Assembly: GCA_020638065.1 (NCBI GenBank)
Contig: JACKJG010000007.1
Location: forward strand, 1 to 64,000
Length of the DNA: 64,000 nucleotides
Direction: 5' to 3'
Origin: Hyphomicrobiaceae bacterium
GTDB lineage: Bacteria > Pseudomonadota > Alphaproteobacteria > Rhizobiales > Devosiaceae
Part shown: in pieces, positions 25,620 to 34,348 of the stretch
How positions within the stretch are numbered: position 1 is the stretch's first letter
Layout of the letters: each line of letters starts with the position of its first letter
Position numbers and translations under genes: made by a program
Notes under the pieces: model-generated
The model's input: only the letters and a program-made list of their open reading frames with translations
Database searches by the model: none
Told to the model about the DNA's origin: nothing

Positions 25620-26924
25620 TCAAAGCACAAACTTGCTGAGGTCGGCATTGCCGGCCAGAACCGAGACCTTTTCCTTTACGAAATCGCCGTCGATAATGAT
25701 GGTTTCGCCACCCTTGTCCGGCGCTTCGAACGAGATGTCCTCGATCAGTTTTTCAAGAACGGTCGAGAGCCGCCGTGCCCCGATATTCTCAACCGAGGAA
25801 TTGACCAGAACCGCCGCATCGGCGATCGCATCGATCGCTTCCTCGGTGAATTCCAGATGCACATTCTCCGTGTCCATCAGCGCCACATATTGCTTGATCA
25901 GGCTGGCATCGGTGTCCTTGAGGATGCGAACGAAATCTTCATGCGTCAGCGCCCGCAACTCCACCCGGATAGGCAGCCGCCCCTGCAATTCGGGCAGCAG
26001 GTCGCTGGGTTTGGAAACATGAAACGCGCCTGACGCGATGAAGAGAATATGGTCCGTCTTGACGGGGCCATATTTGGTGGCGACCGTCGTGCCCTCGATC
26101 AGCGGCAGCAGGTCGCGCTGAACGCCTTCGCGGCTCACATCGCCGCCCCGTCCCTCGCGCGAGCAGATCTTGTCGATCTCGTCCAGAAACACGATGCCGT
26201 GATTTTCCACCAGTTCGATGGAGGCGGCACGCAATTCGCCATCATCGAGCAGCTTGTCGGCCTCCTCGTTGATCAGCATCTGATAGCTTTCCTTGACTTT
26301 GACATTGCGTTTGACCGTCTGTCCGCCAAAAGCCTTGCCCAGCATTTCGGAGAGATTGATCACCCCGGCACCCGGCATACCGGGGATTTCGAAATTCTGC
26401 GGGCCCGCCGAGGCGGCGCTGACCTCGATCTCGACGTCCTTGTCGTCGAGTTCGTTGTTTCTCAGTTTCTGCCGGAAGCTCTCGCGGGTGGAGGGTTGGG
26501 CCGAAACGCCGACCAACGCGTCGAGCACCCGTTCTTCGGCCTTCAGATGCGCCTGAGCCTGCACCTGCTGACGCCGCTGGTCCTTCAAAAGCGAATATCC
26601 AGCCTCCACCAGATCGCGGACGATCTGCTCCACATCGCGGCCGACGTATCCCACCTCGGTAAACTTTGTGGCTTCGACCTTGATGAACGGCGCCTCGGCA
26701 AGCCGGGCCAGCCGCCGTGAAATCTCGGTCTTGCCAACGCCGGTGGGCCCGATCATCAGAATGTTCTTCGGGCTGACCTCACGGCGCATATCCTCGTCGA
26801 GCTGCTGGCGGCGCCAGCGGTTTCTGAGGGCAATCGCGACGGCGCGCTTGGCATCCTTCTGGCCGACAATGTAGCGGTCGAGTTCGCTCACGATCTCGCG
26901 CGGGGAGAAGTTCTTTTCACTCAT
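25620..26924 (-). CDS. hslU: HslU ATPase subunit of the HslUV protease
   Basis: AAA+ unfoldase that feeds substrates into the HslV peptidase. The 434-residue protein has the N-terminal FSPREIVSELDRYIVGQKDAKRAVAIALRNRWRR, Walker A GPTGVGKTEISRRLA, pore loop GYVGRDVEQ, the I-domain insert (about residues 110-240), Walker B IVFLDEIDKIC and a C-terminal tail ending LSKFVL that docks into HslV. It is last in the hslV-GNAT-GNAT-hslU order, 9 bases after the second acetyltransferase. Confidence 0.97.
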   Translation of the reverse strand: MSEKNFSPREIVSELDRYIVGQKDAKRAVAIALRNRWRRQQLDEDMRREVSPKNILMIGPTGVGKTEISRRLARLAEAPFIKVEATKFTEVGYVGRDVEQIVRDLVEAGYSLLKDQRRQQVQAQAHLKAEERVLDALVGVSAQPSTRESFRQKLRNNELDDKDVEIEVSAASAGPQNFEIPGMPGAGVINLSEMLGKAFGGQTVKRNVKVKESYQMLINEEADKLLDDGELRAASIELVENHGIVFLDEIDKICSREGRGGDVSREGVQRDLLPLIEGTTVATKYGPVKTDHILFIASGAFHVSKPSDLLPELQGRLPIRVELRALTHEDFVRILKDTDASLIKQYVALMDTENVHLEFTEEAIDAIADAAVLVNSSVENIGARRLSTVLEKLIEDISFEAPDKGGETIIIDGDFVKEKVSVLAGNADLSKFVL

Positions 26925-26933
26925 GGGTCTTGC

Positions 26934-27437
26934 TCACTTGTCCAGAAACAGCACCATTTGGTGCTCATCGATAAATTGACCCTGCACGCGCAACGCGCGC
27001 GGCTGGGTGCCGTAGGCTTCAAATCCAAAACGCTGATAAGCACGTTGTGCCGACAGGTTTTCCGTGCCCACCCCGAGGTGGACTTGCAGCGCCCCAACTC
27101 CGCGCGCATGGTCGATGACAGCCTTGATCAGCAAATCGACGACTCCGAGGCCCCGGGCGGCCGGCGCGACATAGACGCTATGCATCCAGCCACGATGGGC
27201 AGACTTGTTGCCGATTTCCGGGGTATAATTGGCACTGCCAACCAGTTTCGGCCCGCTAAATGCACCGTAATAGGTGCGTTCGCCTGCAAGCAGGTCGCAC
27301 CAATAGATGTTTGGCCGCCCCTCGGCCTCCTCGACCGAATCGCTGAACGCAAAGGGTGCGTCGGCCAGAGCCGAGAGCCGCAGCGTCCGATAGGCGTTAG
27401 CATCTTCCGGCCCGAGCCTGCGGATGTCAAAGCTCAT
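26934..27437 (-). CDS. GNAT-family N-acetyltransferase (second of a tandem pair)
   Basis: A 167-residue GNAT protein: RRLGPEDANAYRTLRLSAL at the N-terminus, the acetyl-CoA pyrophosphate loop PAARGLGVVDLLIKAVIDHARG (R/Q-x-x-G-x-G/A pattern) and LSAQRAYQRFGFEAYG. It is paralogous along its length to the neighbouring 27434-27946 protein and overlaps it by 4 bases. Substrate unknown. Confidence 0.92.
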   Translation of the reverse strand: MSFDIRRLGPEDANAYRTLRLSALADAPFAFSDSVEEAEGRPNIYWCDLLAGERTYYGAFSGPKLVGSANYTPEIGNKSAHRGWMHSVYVAPAARGLGVVDLLIKAVIDHARGVGALQVHLGVGTENLSAQRAYQRFGFEAYGTQPRALRVQGQFIDEHQMVLFLDK

Positions 27438-27946
27438 GGGGTCGTGTCCAGAAATCGGACCATCAAATGTTCATCAATCACCTGGCCGTCGACGATCTGG
27501 CCGCGCGGTTCGGTGCCATAGCGTTCGAAGCCGGCCCGCTCATAAAGCCTGATCGCGGCTGCGTTGAAATCGCCGACCCCCAGATGCACCTGCCGGCAGG
27601 GTGTCGTTAGAGCATAGTCGAGAAGCGTCTCGATCAGCGCCAGACCCGCGCCGGTTCCGCGCGCCAGAGGGCTCACATACATGCCCAGAAGCCATCCTTT
27701 GTGGGCGACGACCTGACCCGTCTCGGGCATGAAATTGACCTGGCCGACCATTTTGTCGGCGTCATAAGCCCCAAAAAAGGTTCGCGTTCCACCAAACAGC
27801 TCGCGCCAATAGACCATGGGTCGCACTTCGGCTTCGGCGGCCACATCGCGGAACGCCTTTGGTGCATCCTTCAGCGCCTCGATCCGCAGGGCGCGATAGC
27901 TCTCGGCATCGTCCGCGCTCAATCGGCGGACATGGATATTGCTCAT
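27434..27946 (-). CDS. GNAT-family N-acetyltransferase (first of a tandem pair)
   Basis: A 170-residue GNAT protein (RRLSADDAESYRALRIEALKDAPKAF, acetyl-CoA loop PLARGTGAGLALIETLLDYAL, AAIRLYERAGFERYGTEPRG). Both ends overlap their neighbours by 4 bases (ATGA), hslV upstream and the sister GNAT downstream, so it is firmly within the hslVU operon. One acetyltransferase between hslV and hslU is, as I recall, common in Rhizobiales; the second copy looks like a tandem duplication. Substrate unknown. Confidence 0.92.
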   Translation of the reverse strand: MSNIHVRRLSADDAESYRALRIEALKDAPKAFRDVAAEAEVRPMVYWRELFGGTRTFFGAYDADKMVGQVNFMPETGQVVAHKGWLLGMYVSPLARGTGAGLALIETLLDYALTTPCRQVHLGVGDFNAAAIRLYERAGFERYGTEPRGQIVDGQVIDEHLMVRFLDTTP

Positions 27947-28503
27947 TTGGCGTCCATCGCCTCGACCGTGACCTGGTCATTGGTAAAGACGCAGATGCGC
28001 CCGGCAATCTCCATCGCCTTGCGGGCGATCGCCTCGGCGTCAAGATCGCTGTCTGCCAGCGCCAGCGCCGCGGAGAGCGCATAATTGCCACCCGAACCGA
28101 TGGCCGCGACCCCTTCGTCGGGCGCAAGCACATCGCCCGTGCCGGTCAGGACCAGCGAATCCGTCTCATCCACAACAATCATCAGCGCTTCAAGACGTCT
28201 GAGGTAACGGTCGGTGCGCCAGTCCTTGGCCAGTTCCACGCAGGCGCGCATCAATTGGCCGGGATATTGTTCGAGCTTGGCCTCGAGCCGTTCGAACAGC
28301 GTGAAGGCATCGGCGGTCGCACCGGCAAACCCGGCAATCACCTTGCCGTCGGCCAGCCGCCTGACCTTTTTGGCGCCATGCTTCATGACCGTATTGCCCA
28401 TGGAGACCTGACCGTCGCCGGCCACCACCACCTTGCCGCCCTTGCGGACCGTGACGATGGTCGTGCCATGCCAGTTGGGAAACGCGTTGTTGTCGTCGGC
28501 CAT
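27943..28503 (-). CDS. hslV: HslV peptidase subunit
   Basis: Proteasome-like threonine peptidase, a double hexamer capped by HslU. The 186-residue protein shows the processed N-terminus HG-TTIVTVRKGG, with catalytic Thr14 exposed after removal of the propeptide, followed by AGDGQVSMGNTVMKHGAKKVRR and the GSGGNYALSAA motif near residue 140. First gene of its operon and divergent from hisB. No heat-shock promoter was recognised upstream. Confidence 0.97.
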   Translation of the reverse strand: MADDNNAFPNWHGTTIVTVRKGGKVVVAGDGQVSMGNTVMKHGAKKVRRLADGKVIAGFAGATADAFTLFERLEAKLEQYPGQLMRACVELAKDWRTDRYLRRLEALMIVVDETDSLVLTGTGDVLAPDEGVAAIGSGGNYALSAALALADSDLDAEAIARKAMEIAGRICVFTNDQVTVEAMDAK

Positions 28504-28652
28504 TTGTGGCTCCTGAATTTCGTGTCGCTCCTATTTAGGTCGCTCCACGCCGATTGCAAATGCAGCCCCGCCGGTGAACCGCTCTTTTGCTTTGTCTTCT
28601 TTGCTGTTATGAGGCGCGCGAACTCCCGAAAACCCGTTGCGGAGCAGGGCGA

Positions 28653-29240
28653 ATGCGCAAGGCCGACATCAGCCGCAAGACCGGCGAAACCGACATTTCC
28701 GTATCCGTGAACCTCGATGGAACCGGCCAGTCCGACATCGAGACCGGCATCGGTTTTCTCGATCACATGCTCGACCTTTTGACCCGCCATTCGCTGATGG
28801 ATGTGAAGGTGCGGGCCAAGGGCGATCTCGAGGTCGATTTTCACCACACGGCGGAAGATGTCGGCATCGCCCTCGGCCAGGCCGTCAAACAGGCGCTCGG
28901 CGACAAAAAGGGCATCAACCGCTATGCCTCGCTCGACATGCCGATGGACGAAGCGCTGACACGTGTGGCGGTCGATGTGTCCGGCCGCGCATTTCTGGTG
29001 TTCAAGGTCAATTTCACCCGCGACAAGGTGGGCGAGATGGATACCGAGCTCTTTCAGGAATGGTTCCAGGCTTTCGCCATGAATGCCGGCATCACCCTGC
29101 ACGTTGAGAACCTTTACGGCGACAATAATCACCATATCGCCGAAAGCGCCTTCAAGGGGCTCTCGCGCTGCCTGCGTCATGCCTTTGCCGTCGATCCGCG
29201 TGCGGCCGATCAGGTGCCCTCGACCAAGGGCACGCTTTAG
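28653..29240 (+). CDS. hisB: Imidazoleglycerol-phosphate dehydratase
   Basis: Catalyses dehydration of imidazoleglycerol phosphate to imidazoleacetol phosphate in histidine biosynthesis. The 195-residue monofunctional form has the two metal-binding motifs, GFLDHMLDLLTRHS / DFHHTAEDVG and the second-half GNNHHIAESAFKGLSRCLR equivalent (DNNHHIAE). ATG 28653 is chosen (MRKADISRKTGETDI); the upstream frame is cysteine-rich and not family-like. First gene of the his cluster. Confidence 0.96.
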   Translation: MRKADISRKTGETDISVSVNLDGTGQSDIETGIGFLDHMLDLLTRHSLMDVKVRAKGDLEVDFHHTAEDVGIALGQAVKQALGDKKGINRYASLDMPMDEALTRVAVDVSGRAFLVFKVNFTRDKVGEMDTELFQEWFQAFAMNAGITLHVENLYGDNNHHIAESAFKGLSRCLRHAFAVDPRAADQVPSTKGTL

Positions 29241-29266
29241 GCCGGGAATTTCGTGAGCCTGAATCC

Positions 29267-29632
29267 ATGAGCAAGCCCTATTCCATCTTTCATGCCGAAC
29301 GCCAGACTGAAGGTTTGGCCGCCCGGGCCTTGCCTCAGCGGTTCAGCTGGTATGCCTTCCTGCTGACGCCGGCCTGGGCGCTACATCGGACCGGCTGGCG
29401 GACCTTTCTGATCTGGCTTGTGGCCCTGATCGCGCTTTCCGTTCTGGCCAGTCTTTTGGACGCACGATCCGGTTGGGCTTATTGGCTCATCGGACTTTAT
29501 TTCGGCTTTGCCGCGCCTGAATTCGAGGCCGGTGAATTGAAGCGCCAAGGCTTCCGTGAAGCCGGGTTCCTGCTCGCCGGGTCCGATGTCGAGGCAGAGG
29601 TTCTGGCCATATCCGGAGAGGCCGGAAAATGA
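29267..29632 (+). CDS. DUF2628 family membrane protein
   Basis: A 121-residue protein with two to three hydrophobic segments (FSWYAFLLTPAWALHR, TFLIWLVALIALSVLASLL, WAYWLIGLYFGFAAPEFE) and a soluble C-terminus, the DUF2628 pattern. It sits between hisB and hisH, a position I recall as conserved in Rhizobiales, and its stop overlaps the hisH start by 4 bases. Function unknown. Confidence 0.88.
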   Translation: MSKPYSIFHAERQTEGLAARALPQRFSWYAFLLTPAWALHRTGWRTFLIWLVALIALSVLASLLDARSGWAYWLIGLYFGFAAPEFEAGELKRQGFREAGFLLAGSDVEAEVLAISGEAGK

Positions 29633-30285
29633 GCGAGCTTGTCACCATTATCGATTATGGCTCGGGCAATCTTCGCTCCGCCGAAAAGGCCTTCGAACGC
29701 GCGGCCCGGGAACTGGAGCTCGACACGATCATCGAGGTCACAAATGACGTCGAGAAGGTTCTGCGCGCCGACCGCATCATGTTGCCCGGCGTCGGTGCTT
29801 TTGCCGATTGCCGCGCCGGTCTTTACGCCATCGAGGGCATGCATGCGGCGCTCGAACAGCGGGTGATCCGCGATGCGGTGCCGTTTCTCGGCGTCTGCGT
29901 CGGCATGCAATTGATGGCCGAGCGGGGCCTTGAAAAAGGCACGCATCAGGGCCTCGGCTGGATCCACGGCGACGTGGTCCGCATCACTCCCAGCGATCCC
30001 GATCTCAAGATCCCGCATATGGGCTGGAACAATATCGACATGGTGCGCAGCCATCCCCTGTTCGAAGGCATCAAGACCGGGCCGGACGGGTTGCATGCCT
30101 ATTTCGTCCATTCCTATCATCTCGCCGTCGCCCACCCCAACGAACTGGTCGCCACCGCCGATTACGGCGGGCCGGTCACGGCCGTGGTTGCCCGCGACAA
30201 CATGCTCGGCACCCAGTTCCACCCCGAAAAGAGCCAGACCCTCGGTCTGACCCTGATCGGAAATTTTTTGAGGTGGAAGCCGTGA
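29629..30285 (+). CDS. hisH: Imidazole glycerol phosphate synthase, glutaminase subunit
   Basis: Class I glutamine amidotransferase that supplies ammonia to HisF. The 218-residue protein has the nucleophile Cys in GVCVGMQLMAERG and the catalytic His/Glu in QFHPEKSQ, with the oxyanion strand IDYGSGNLRSAEKAFER at the N-terminus. Both ends overlap neighbours, DUF2628 upstream and hisA downstream (GTGA). Confidence 0.97.
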   Translation: MSELVTIIDYGSGNLRSAEKAFERAARELELDTIIEVTNDVEKVLRADRIMLPGVGAFADCRAGLYAIEGMHAALEQRVIRDAVPFLGVCVGMQLMAERGLEKGTHQGLGWIHGDVVRITPSDPDLKIPHMGWNNIDMVRSHPLFEGIKTGPDGLHAYFVHSYHLAVAHPNELVATADYGGPVTAVVARDNMLGTQFHPEKSQTLGLTLIGNFLRWKP

Positions 30286-31010
30286 TCCTCTTCCCCGCCA
30301 TCGACCTCAAGGACGGGCAGTGCGTGCGCCTCAAACTCGGCGACATGGACCAGGCGACCGTGTTCAATGATTCCCCCGCCGCGCAGGCGAAAAGCTTTGA
30401 AGATCAGGGCTTTGACTATCTGCACGTGGTCGATCTCAATGGGGCCTTTGCCGGTCAGAGCGTCAACGGCGCGGCAGTTGAAGCCATTCTCGGGGCGGTC
30501 AGCTTCCCCGTTCAACTTGGTGGCGGCATCCGCAATCTCGGCCATATCGAGGCCTGGCTCTCCAAAGGCTTGGCGCGGGTCATTCTGGGGACCGTGGCGG
30601 TTCGCGACCCGGATCTGGTCAAAGACGCGTGCCGCCTGTTTCCCGGTCAGATCGCGGTGGGGATCGATGCGCGCGGCGGCAAGGTCGCCGTCGAAGGCTG
30701 GGCTGAAACCTCGGAACTGAGCGCCATCGAATTGGCCAAACGTTTCGAAGGCGCAGGCGTCGCGGCCATCATCTATACCGACATCGATCGCGATGGCGTC
30801 CTCAAGGGCATCAACTGGCCCTCAACCCTCGAGCTGGCCCGTGCGACCGCCATCCCGGTCATTGCTTCAGGCGGATTGGCCTCGATGGCGGATATCGAGA
30901 TGATGACCCGGCCCGAAGCGCAGATCCTCGAAGGCGCCATTTCCGGCCGAGCGCTTTATGACGGGCGGATCGACGTGGCGCGGGCACTCGACATGCTGAA
31001 AGCCGCCTGA
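30282..31010 (+). CDS. hisA: ProFAR isomerase HisA
   Basis: Phosphoribosylformimino-5-aminoimidazole carboxamide ribotide isomerase, a TIM barrel. The 242-residue protein has the catalytic Asp in FPAIDLKDGQCVRL, the phosphate-binding GGGIRN loop, the second catalytic Asp in YTDIDRDGVLKG, and a C-terminal ASGGLASMAD loop. I chose the GTG at 30282, which overlaps the hisH TGA and has AGGTGG five bases before; a GTG three codons earlier is also open. Confidence 0.96.
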   Translation: MILFPAIDLKDGQCVRLKLGDMDQATVFNDSPAAQAKSFEDQGFDYLHVVDLNGAFAGQSVNGAAVEAILGAVSFPVQLGGGIRNLGHIEAWLSKGLARVILGTVAVRDPDLVKDACRLFPGQIAVGIDARGGKVAVEGWAETSELSAIELAKRFEGAGVAAIIYTDIDRDGVLKGINWPSTLELARATAIPVIASGGLASMADIEMMTRPEAQILEGAISGRALYDGRIDVARALDMLKAA

Positions 31011-31011
31011 C

Positions 31012-31347
31012 TTGCAGCCGCGCCGCTTCCCGGTCTGGTTTTACATCATCTCTCTTCTCGCCATCCTGTTGCTGGCCGCCAGCCCGCTGATATCTGTTAT
31101 GATTGCCGGCTGGATCGCCGAGGCCAACGGCTGCACCCTGCATGAAGGCTTCGTCAATCCGTGCGTGGTCAACGGCACCGATATCGGTCAGGACCTCTAC
31201 GCGGCCTTCGTGCTGGGCTGGCTGATGTTGGCGACCCTTCCGCTTGGTGCTATAGCCCTCCTCATCTGGCTCGCCGTGCTGATCGTTCACCTGATCATTC
31301 ACGCCCGCCGCAAGTCCAACGCGCCCGAACCCCCGATGCCGCAATGA
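31012..31347 (+). CDS. Small membrane protein inserted between hisA and hisF
   Basis: A 111-residue frame starting with TTG one base after the hisA stop and ending in a TGA that overlaps the hisF ATG (ATGA). It has two strong hydrophobic segments (about residues 8-36 and 62-95) around a short loop with two Cys (GCTLHEGFVNPCVVNG), and a basic tail. The tight coupling at both ends argues that it is translated, though no clear RBS is seen. I do not recognise the family. Confidence 0.65.
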   Translation: MQPRRFPVWFYIISLLAILLLAASPLISVMIAGWIAEANGCTLHEGFVNPCVVNGTDIGQDLYAAFVLGWLMLATLPLGAIALLIWLAVLIVHLIIHARRKSNAPEPPMPQ

Positions 31348-32126
31348 GCCTCAAGACCCGCATCATCCCCTGCCTCGATGTGAAAGATGGTCGCGTCGTC
31401 AAAGGCGTCAATTTCGTCGATCTGATCGATGCCGGCGATCCCGTCGAGGCCGCGATGGCCTATGACGAGGCCGGCGCGGACGAACTGACCTTTCTCGATA
31501 TCACCGCCAGCCATGAGGGCCGTGACACGATTTTCGATGTCGTCGCGCGCACGGCCGATCATTGCTTCATGCCGGTCACGGTCGGTGGCGGCATCCGCGA
31601 GATCGAACATATCCGCAAGCTGCTCCTGAGCGGGGCCGACAAGGTCTCGATCAACACCGCAGCGGTCAGGGACCCGGATTTCGTCGCCCGCGCGGCAGAC
31701 AAGTTCGGCGATCAATGCATCGTCGTTTCGGTCGACGCCAAACGCCGGGCCGAACCGGTCGCCGGCGCGTCCGACTGGGAAATCTATACCCATGGCGGAC
31801 GCACCCCGACGGGGATCGATGCTATTCAGTTTGCCATCGACTCGGTCAATCGCGGCGCCGGTGAAGTGTTGGTGACCTCCATGGATCGCGATGGCACCAA
31901 GATCGGCTTCGATCTCGAACTGACCCGCACGATTGCCGACTCCGTCGAAGTGCCGGTCATCGCCTCGGGTGGCGTGGGCAATCTCGATCACCTGGTCGAA
32001 GGTGTCACCAAGGGCCATGCCTCGGCCGTGCTCGCCGCCTCGATTTTCCATTTCGGCACCTTCACCATCGGCGAAGCCAAGGCCTATATGGCCGATCATG
32101 GCATTGCCATGCGCCTCGATAGCTGA
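31344..32126 (+). CDS. hisF: Imidazole glycerol phosphate synthase, cyclase subunit
   Basis: Synthase subunit that joins ammonia from HisH with PRFAR to make imidazole glycerol phosphate and AICAR. The 260-residue TIM barrel has the catalytic Asp in PCLDVKDGRVVKG, the phosphate-binding VGGGIRE loop, the second catalytic Asp in SMDRDGTKIG and the C-terminal SGGVGN and ASIFHFG motifs. The ATG at 31344 is the conserved MSLKTRIIPC start; the longer upstream frame is rejected. Confidence 0.97.
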   Translation: MSLKTRIIPCLDVKDGRVVKGVNFVDLIDAGDPVEAAMAYDEAGADELTFLDITASHEGRDTIFDVVARTADHCFMPVTVGGGIREIEHIRKLLLSGADKVSINTAAVRDPDFVARAADKFGDQCIVVSVDAKRRAEPVAGASDWEIYTHGGRTPTGIDAIQFAIDSVNRGAGEVLVTSMDRDGTKIGFDLELTRTIADSVEVPVIASGGVGNLDHLVEGVTKGHASAVLAASIFHFGTFTIGEAKAYMADHGIAMRLDS

Positions 32127-32139
32127 GAGAGCACAGAAT

Positions 32140-32466
32140 ATGTCCTTCACCCTTGAAGATCTCGACAGGATTGTCCGCACCCGCGCCGCCGCGAGCTCCG
32201 ACGAAAGCTACACGGCCAAACTTCTGGCCCGCGGCGTCGAGAAATGCGCCCAGAAACTGGGTGAAGAAGCGGTGGAGGCGGCGATTGCCGCCGTCACAAA
32301 CAACCGCGAGGAACTGACTTCCGAGGCGGCCGATGTGCTTTATCATCTGCTGGTCGTTTTGCGGGCGGGCGGGGTCGGCCTTGAAGAGGTCATGGCCGAG
32401 CTTGAAGCCCGCACCCGCCAGACGGGGCTCGAGGAAAAGGCCTCGCGCAGCAGGAAAACGCCGTAA
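32140..32466 (+). CDS. hisE: Phosphoribosyl-ATP pyrophosphatase
   Basis: Second enzyme of histidine synthesis, hydrolysing PR-ATP to PR-AMP. The 108-residue all-alpha MazG-like protein shows SYTAKLLARGVEKCAQKLGEEAVEAAIAA and the metal-binding EAADVLYHLLVVL. It begins 13 bases after hisF. It is separate from hisI, which is not in this window. Confidence 0.95.
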   Translation: MSFTLEDLDRIVRTRAAASSDESYTAKLLARGVEKCAQKLGEEAVEAAIAAVTNNREELTSEAADVLYHLLVVLRAGGVGLEEVMAELEARTRQTGLEEKASRSRKTP

Positions 32467-32484
32467 AATCCAGGGGGGCCGGAC

Positions 32485-33438
32485 GTGACACGCCACCGCG
32501 AGATCATTTCGCCATTCTACCGGTTCACCATCGCCGAATGGGCCCGGCTGCGCGATGGCGAGCCCATGACCCTGTCCGAAGAAGACCTCGATCGGCTGCG
32601 CTCGCTCAACGATCCGATTTCGATCGAAGAGGCCGAAAAGATCTATCTGCCGCTGACCCGGCTTCTCTCCCTTTATGTGGAGGCAATTCAGAACCTCAAT
32701 CGCGCCTCGGCCCGCTTCCTCAAGCGCGACGAAAACGCCCGCACGCCCTTCATTCTCGGGGTCAGCGGCTCGGTGGCGGTGGGCAAGTCAACGACGGCGC
32801 GCGTTCTGCATGCGCTGTTGCGGCGCTGGCCGAGCCACCCCAAGGTCGATCTCGTCACGACCGATGGCTTTCTTTATCCGAACCGCATTCTTCAAGAACG
32901 CGGGCTGATGGAGAAAAAGGGCTTTCCCGAAAGCTATGACCGGCCTGCCTTCGTCAAGTTCCTGTCCGAGGTCAAATCCGGTGTGCGCAATATCGAGGTG
33001 CCAACCTATTCGCACCTGGTCTATGATGTGGTCGAAGGCGAGAACATTATCGTCGACCAGCCCGACATCCTGATCGTCGAGGGTCTGAACCTGTTGCAGC
33101 CCGGCGAAATGCCGGAAACCGGCACCCCCATCATGTTCGCCTCGGATTTCCTCGATTTCGGCGTCTATGTCGACGCCGAGGAGGCCGATATCCGCCGCTG
33201 GTTTCTCGAACGCTTCCAGCGCTTGCGCGAAACCGCGTTCAAGGACCCGGATTCGTTCTTTCACCAGTTCGCCTCAATGTCCGACGAGGAGGCGATGGCC
33301 TTTGGCAACACGGTCTGGGAACAGATCAACCTGCCCAACCTGGTCGACAATATTCTGCCCACGCGCGGCCGCGCCGACCTTATTCTGGTCAAGCAGCCGG
33401 ACCATTCGATCGGTGAAGTGATCCTGAGAAAGCTCTAA
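32485..33438 (+). CDS. coaA: Type I pantothenate kinase
   Basis: First step of coenzyme A synthesis, phosphorylating pantothenate. The 317-residue P-loop kinase has Walker A GVSGSVAVGKSTTARVL, TTDGFLYPN, the KKGFPESYDR loop and IVEGLNLLQ. It starts at a GTG preceded by a GGGGGG run, 18 bases after hisE, placing coaA at the end of the his operon, an association I recall from other Rhizobiales. It converges on the next gene with a 4-base overlap. Confidence 0.97.
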   Translation: MTRHREIISPFYRFTIAEWARLRDGEPMTLSEEDLDRLRSLNDPISIEEAEKIYLPLTRLLSLYVEAIQNLNRASARFLKRDENARTPFILGVSGSVAVGKSTTARVLHALLRRWPSHPKVDLVTTDGFLYPNRILQERGLMEKKGFPESYDRPAFVKFLSEVKSGVRNIEVPTYSHLVYDVVEGENIIVDQPDILIVEGLNLLQPGEMPETGTPIMFASDFLDFGVYVDAEEADIRRWFLERFQRLRETAFKDPDSFFHQFASMSDEEAMAFGNTVWEQINLPNLVDNILPTRGRADLILVKQPDHSIGEVILRKL

Positions 33439-34322
33439 TTGTCTTCTTCGCGTGCTTCGAGATCGAAGATCGCACGCAGGCCGGAGCGATAGGTTGGATA
33501 AAGCAGTTCGACCCCGAGCGCCTTCTTGATCGCGGCGTTGGAAACGCGTTTGCAATCCTCGTAGAACGATCTTGCCATGTCGCTGAGCTCCGCCTCTTCG
33601 AACGGCACCTCCCCGGGCATCGGCAGGCCCGAAAGCTTCGAGGCATATTCGATCGGGTCCTGCGGGGCCGCCGGCTCGTCATCGGTGATGTTGTAGGTCC
33701 CGCCGAGATTTTGCCGGGCTGCAAGTGCCGTCAACCGCGCTATGTCGTCAACATGGATCCGGTTGAACACCTGCCCCTGCTTGATGATGCGCTGGGCGCT
33801 GCCTTCACGCATCTTGTCAAATGTCGAGCGGCCCGGCCCGTAAATGCCCGCTATGCGGAAAACGGCGAGCGGAATGCCTTTTTCGGCGGCGAAATCGCGC
33901 CACATCTGCTCGGCCGTGACGCGGTCTGCACTGCGATTGTTGCTGGGAACCAGCGGTGCACCTTCGTCGATCCAGGCGCCGCCCGCATCCCCGTAAACCC
34001 CGACGGTTGAGTAATAGCAGATCCATTCGAGTTTGGGTGATGCCGCCAGATCGCCGCGATGCTGCTGCAGAACCGGATCGGTCCCGTCCTTGGGGGGAAT
34101 GGACACGATCAGTTTGGTGGCATTCTTGAGGTCCGAACCCAGCATCAGGCCCGGCGCCCGCCCGTCAAAGGCATGAATCTTGAGGCCCTTGCGCAAAAGC
34201 TTGTCTGCTTTTTCCCGCGTCCGCGTCGTGCCGGCGACCACGATATCTGGGTCAAGGAATTCGCGCATCGCGCGTGCCGCGGCCTGTGCGGTGAACCCCA
34301 TGCCGAAAATGAAAACGCTCAT
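33435..34322 (-). CDS. NAD(P)-dependent epimerase/dehydratase-like protein (extended SDR)
   Basis: A 295-residue atypical SDR of the YeeZ-like branch: N-terminal FIFGMGFTAQAAARAM in place of the classical GxxGxxG, a conserved YYSTVGVYGDAGGAWIDE segment, and C-terminal ITDDEPAAPQDPIEYASKLSG. I chose the ATG at 34322 (MSVFIFGMG) because the upstream 16 residues are basic and not family-like. Substrate unknown. It follows queG on the same strand. Confidence 0.85.
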   Translation of the reverse strand: MSVFIFGMGFTAQAAARAMREFLDPDIVVAGTTRTREKADKLLRKGLKIHAFDGRAPGLMLGSDLKNATKLIVSIPPKDGTDPVLQQHRGDLAASPKLEWICYYSTVGVYGDAGGAWIDEGAPLVPSNNRSADRVTAEQMWRDFAAEKGIPLAVFRIAGIYGPGRSTFDKMREGSAQRIIKQGQVFNRIHVDDIARLTALAARQNLGGTYNITDDEPAAPQDPIEYASKLSGLPMPGEVPFEEAELSDMARSFYEDCKRVSNAAIKKALGVELLYPTYRSGLRAIFDLEAREEDN

Positions 34323-34348
34323 TGTCCCCGTTCGTCGCTTGCGCCGCC

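Noticed and set aside
28504..28652. Heat-shock (RpoH) promoter for hslVU
   Set aside because: No convincing CTTG / CCAT-type elements were seen in the hslV-hisB gap.
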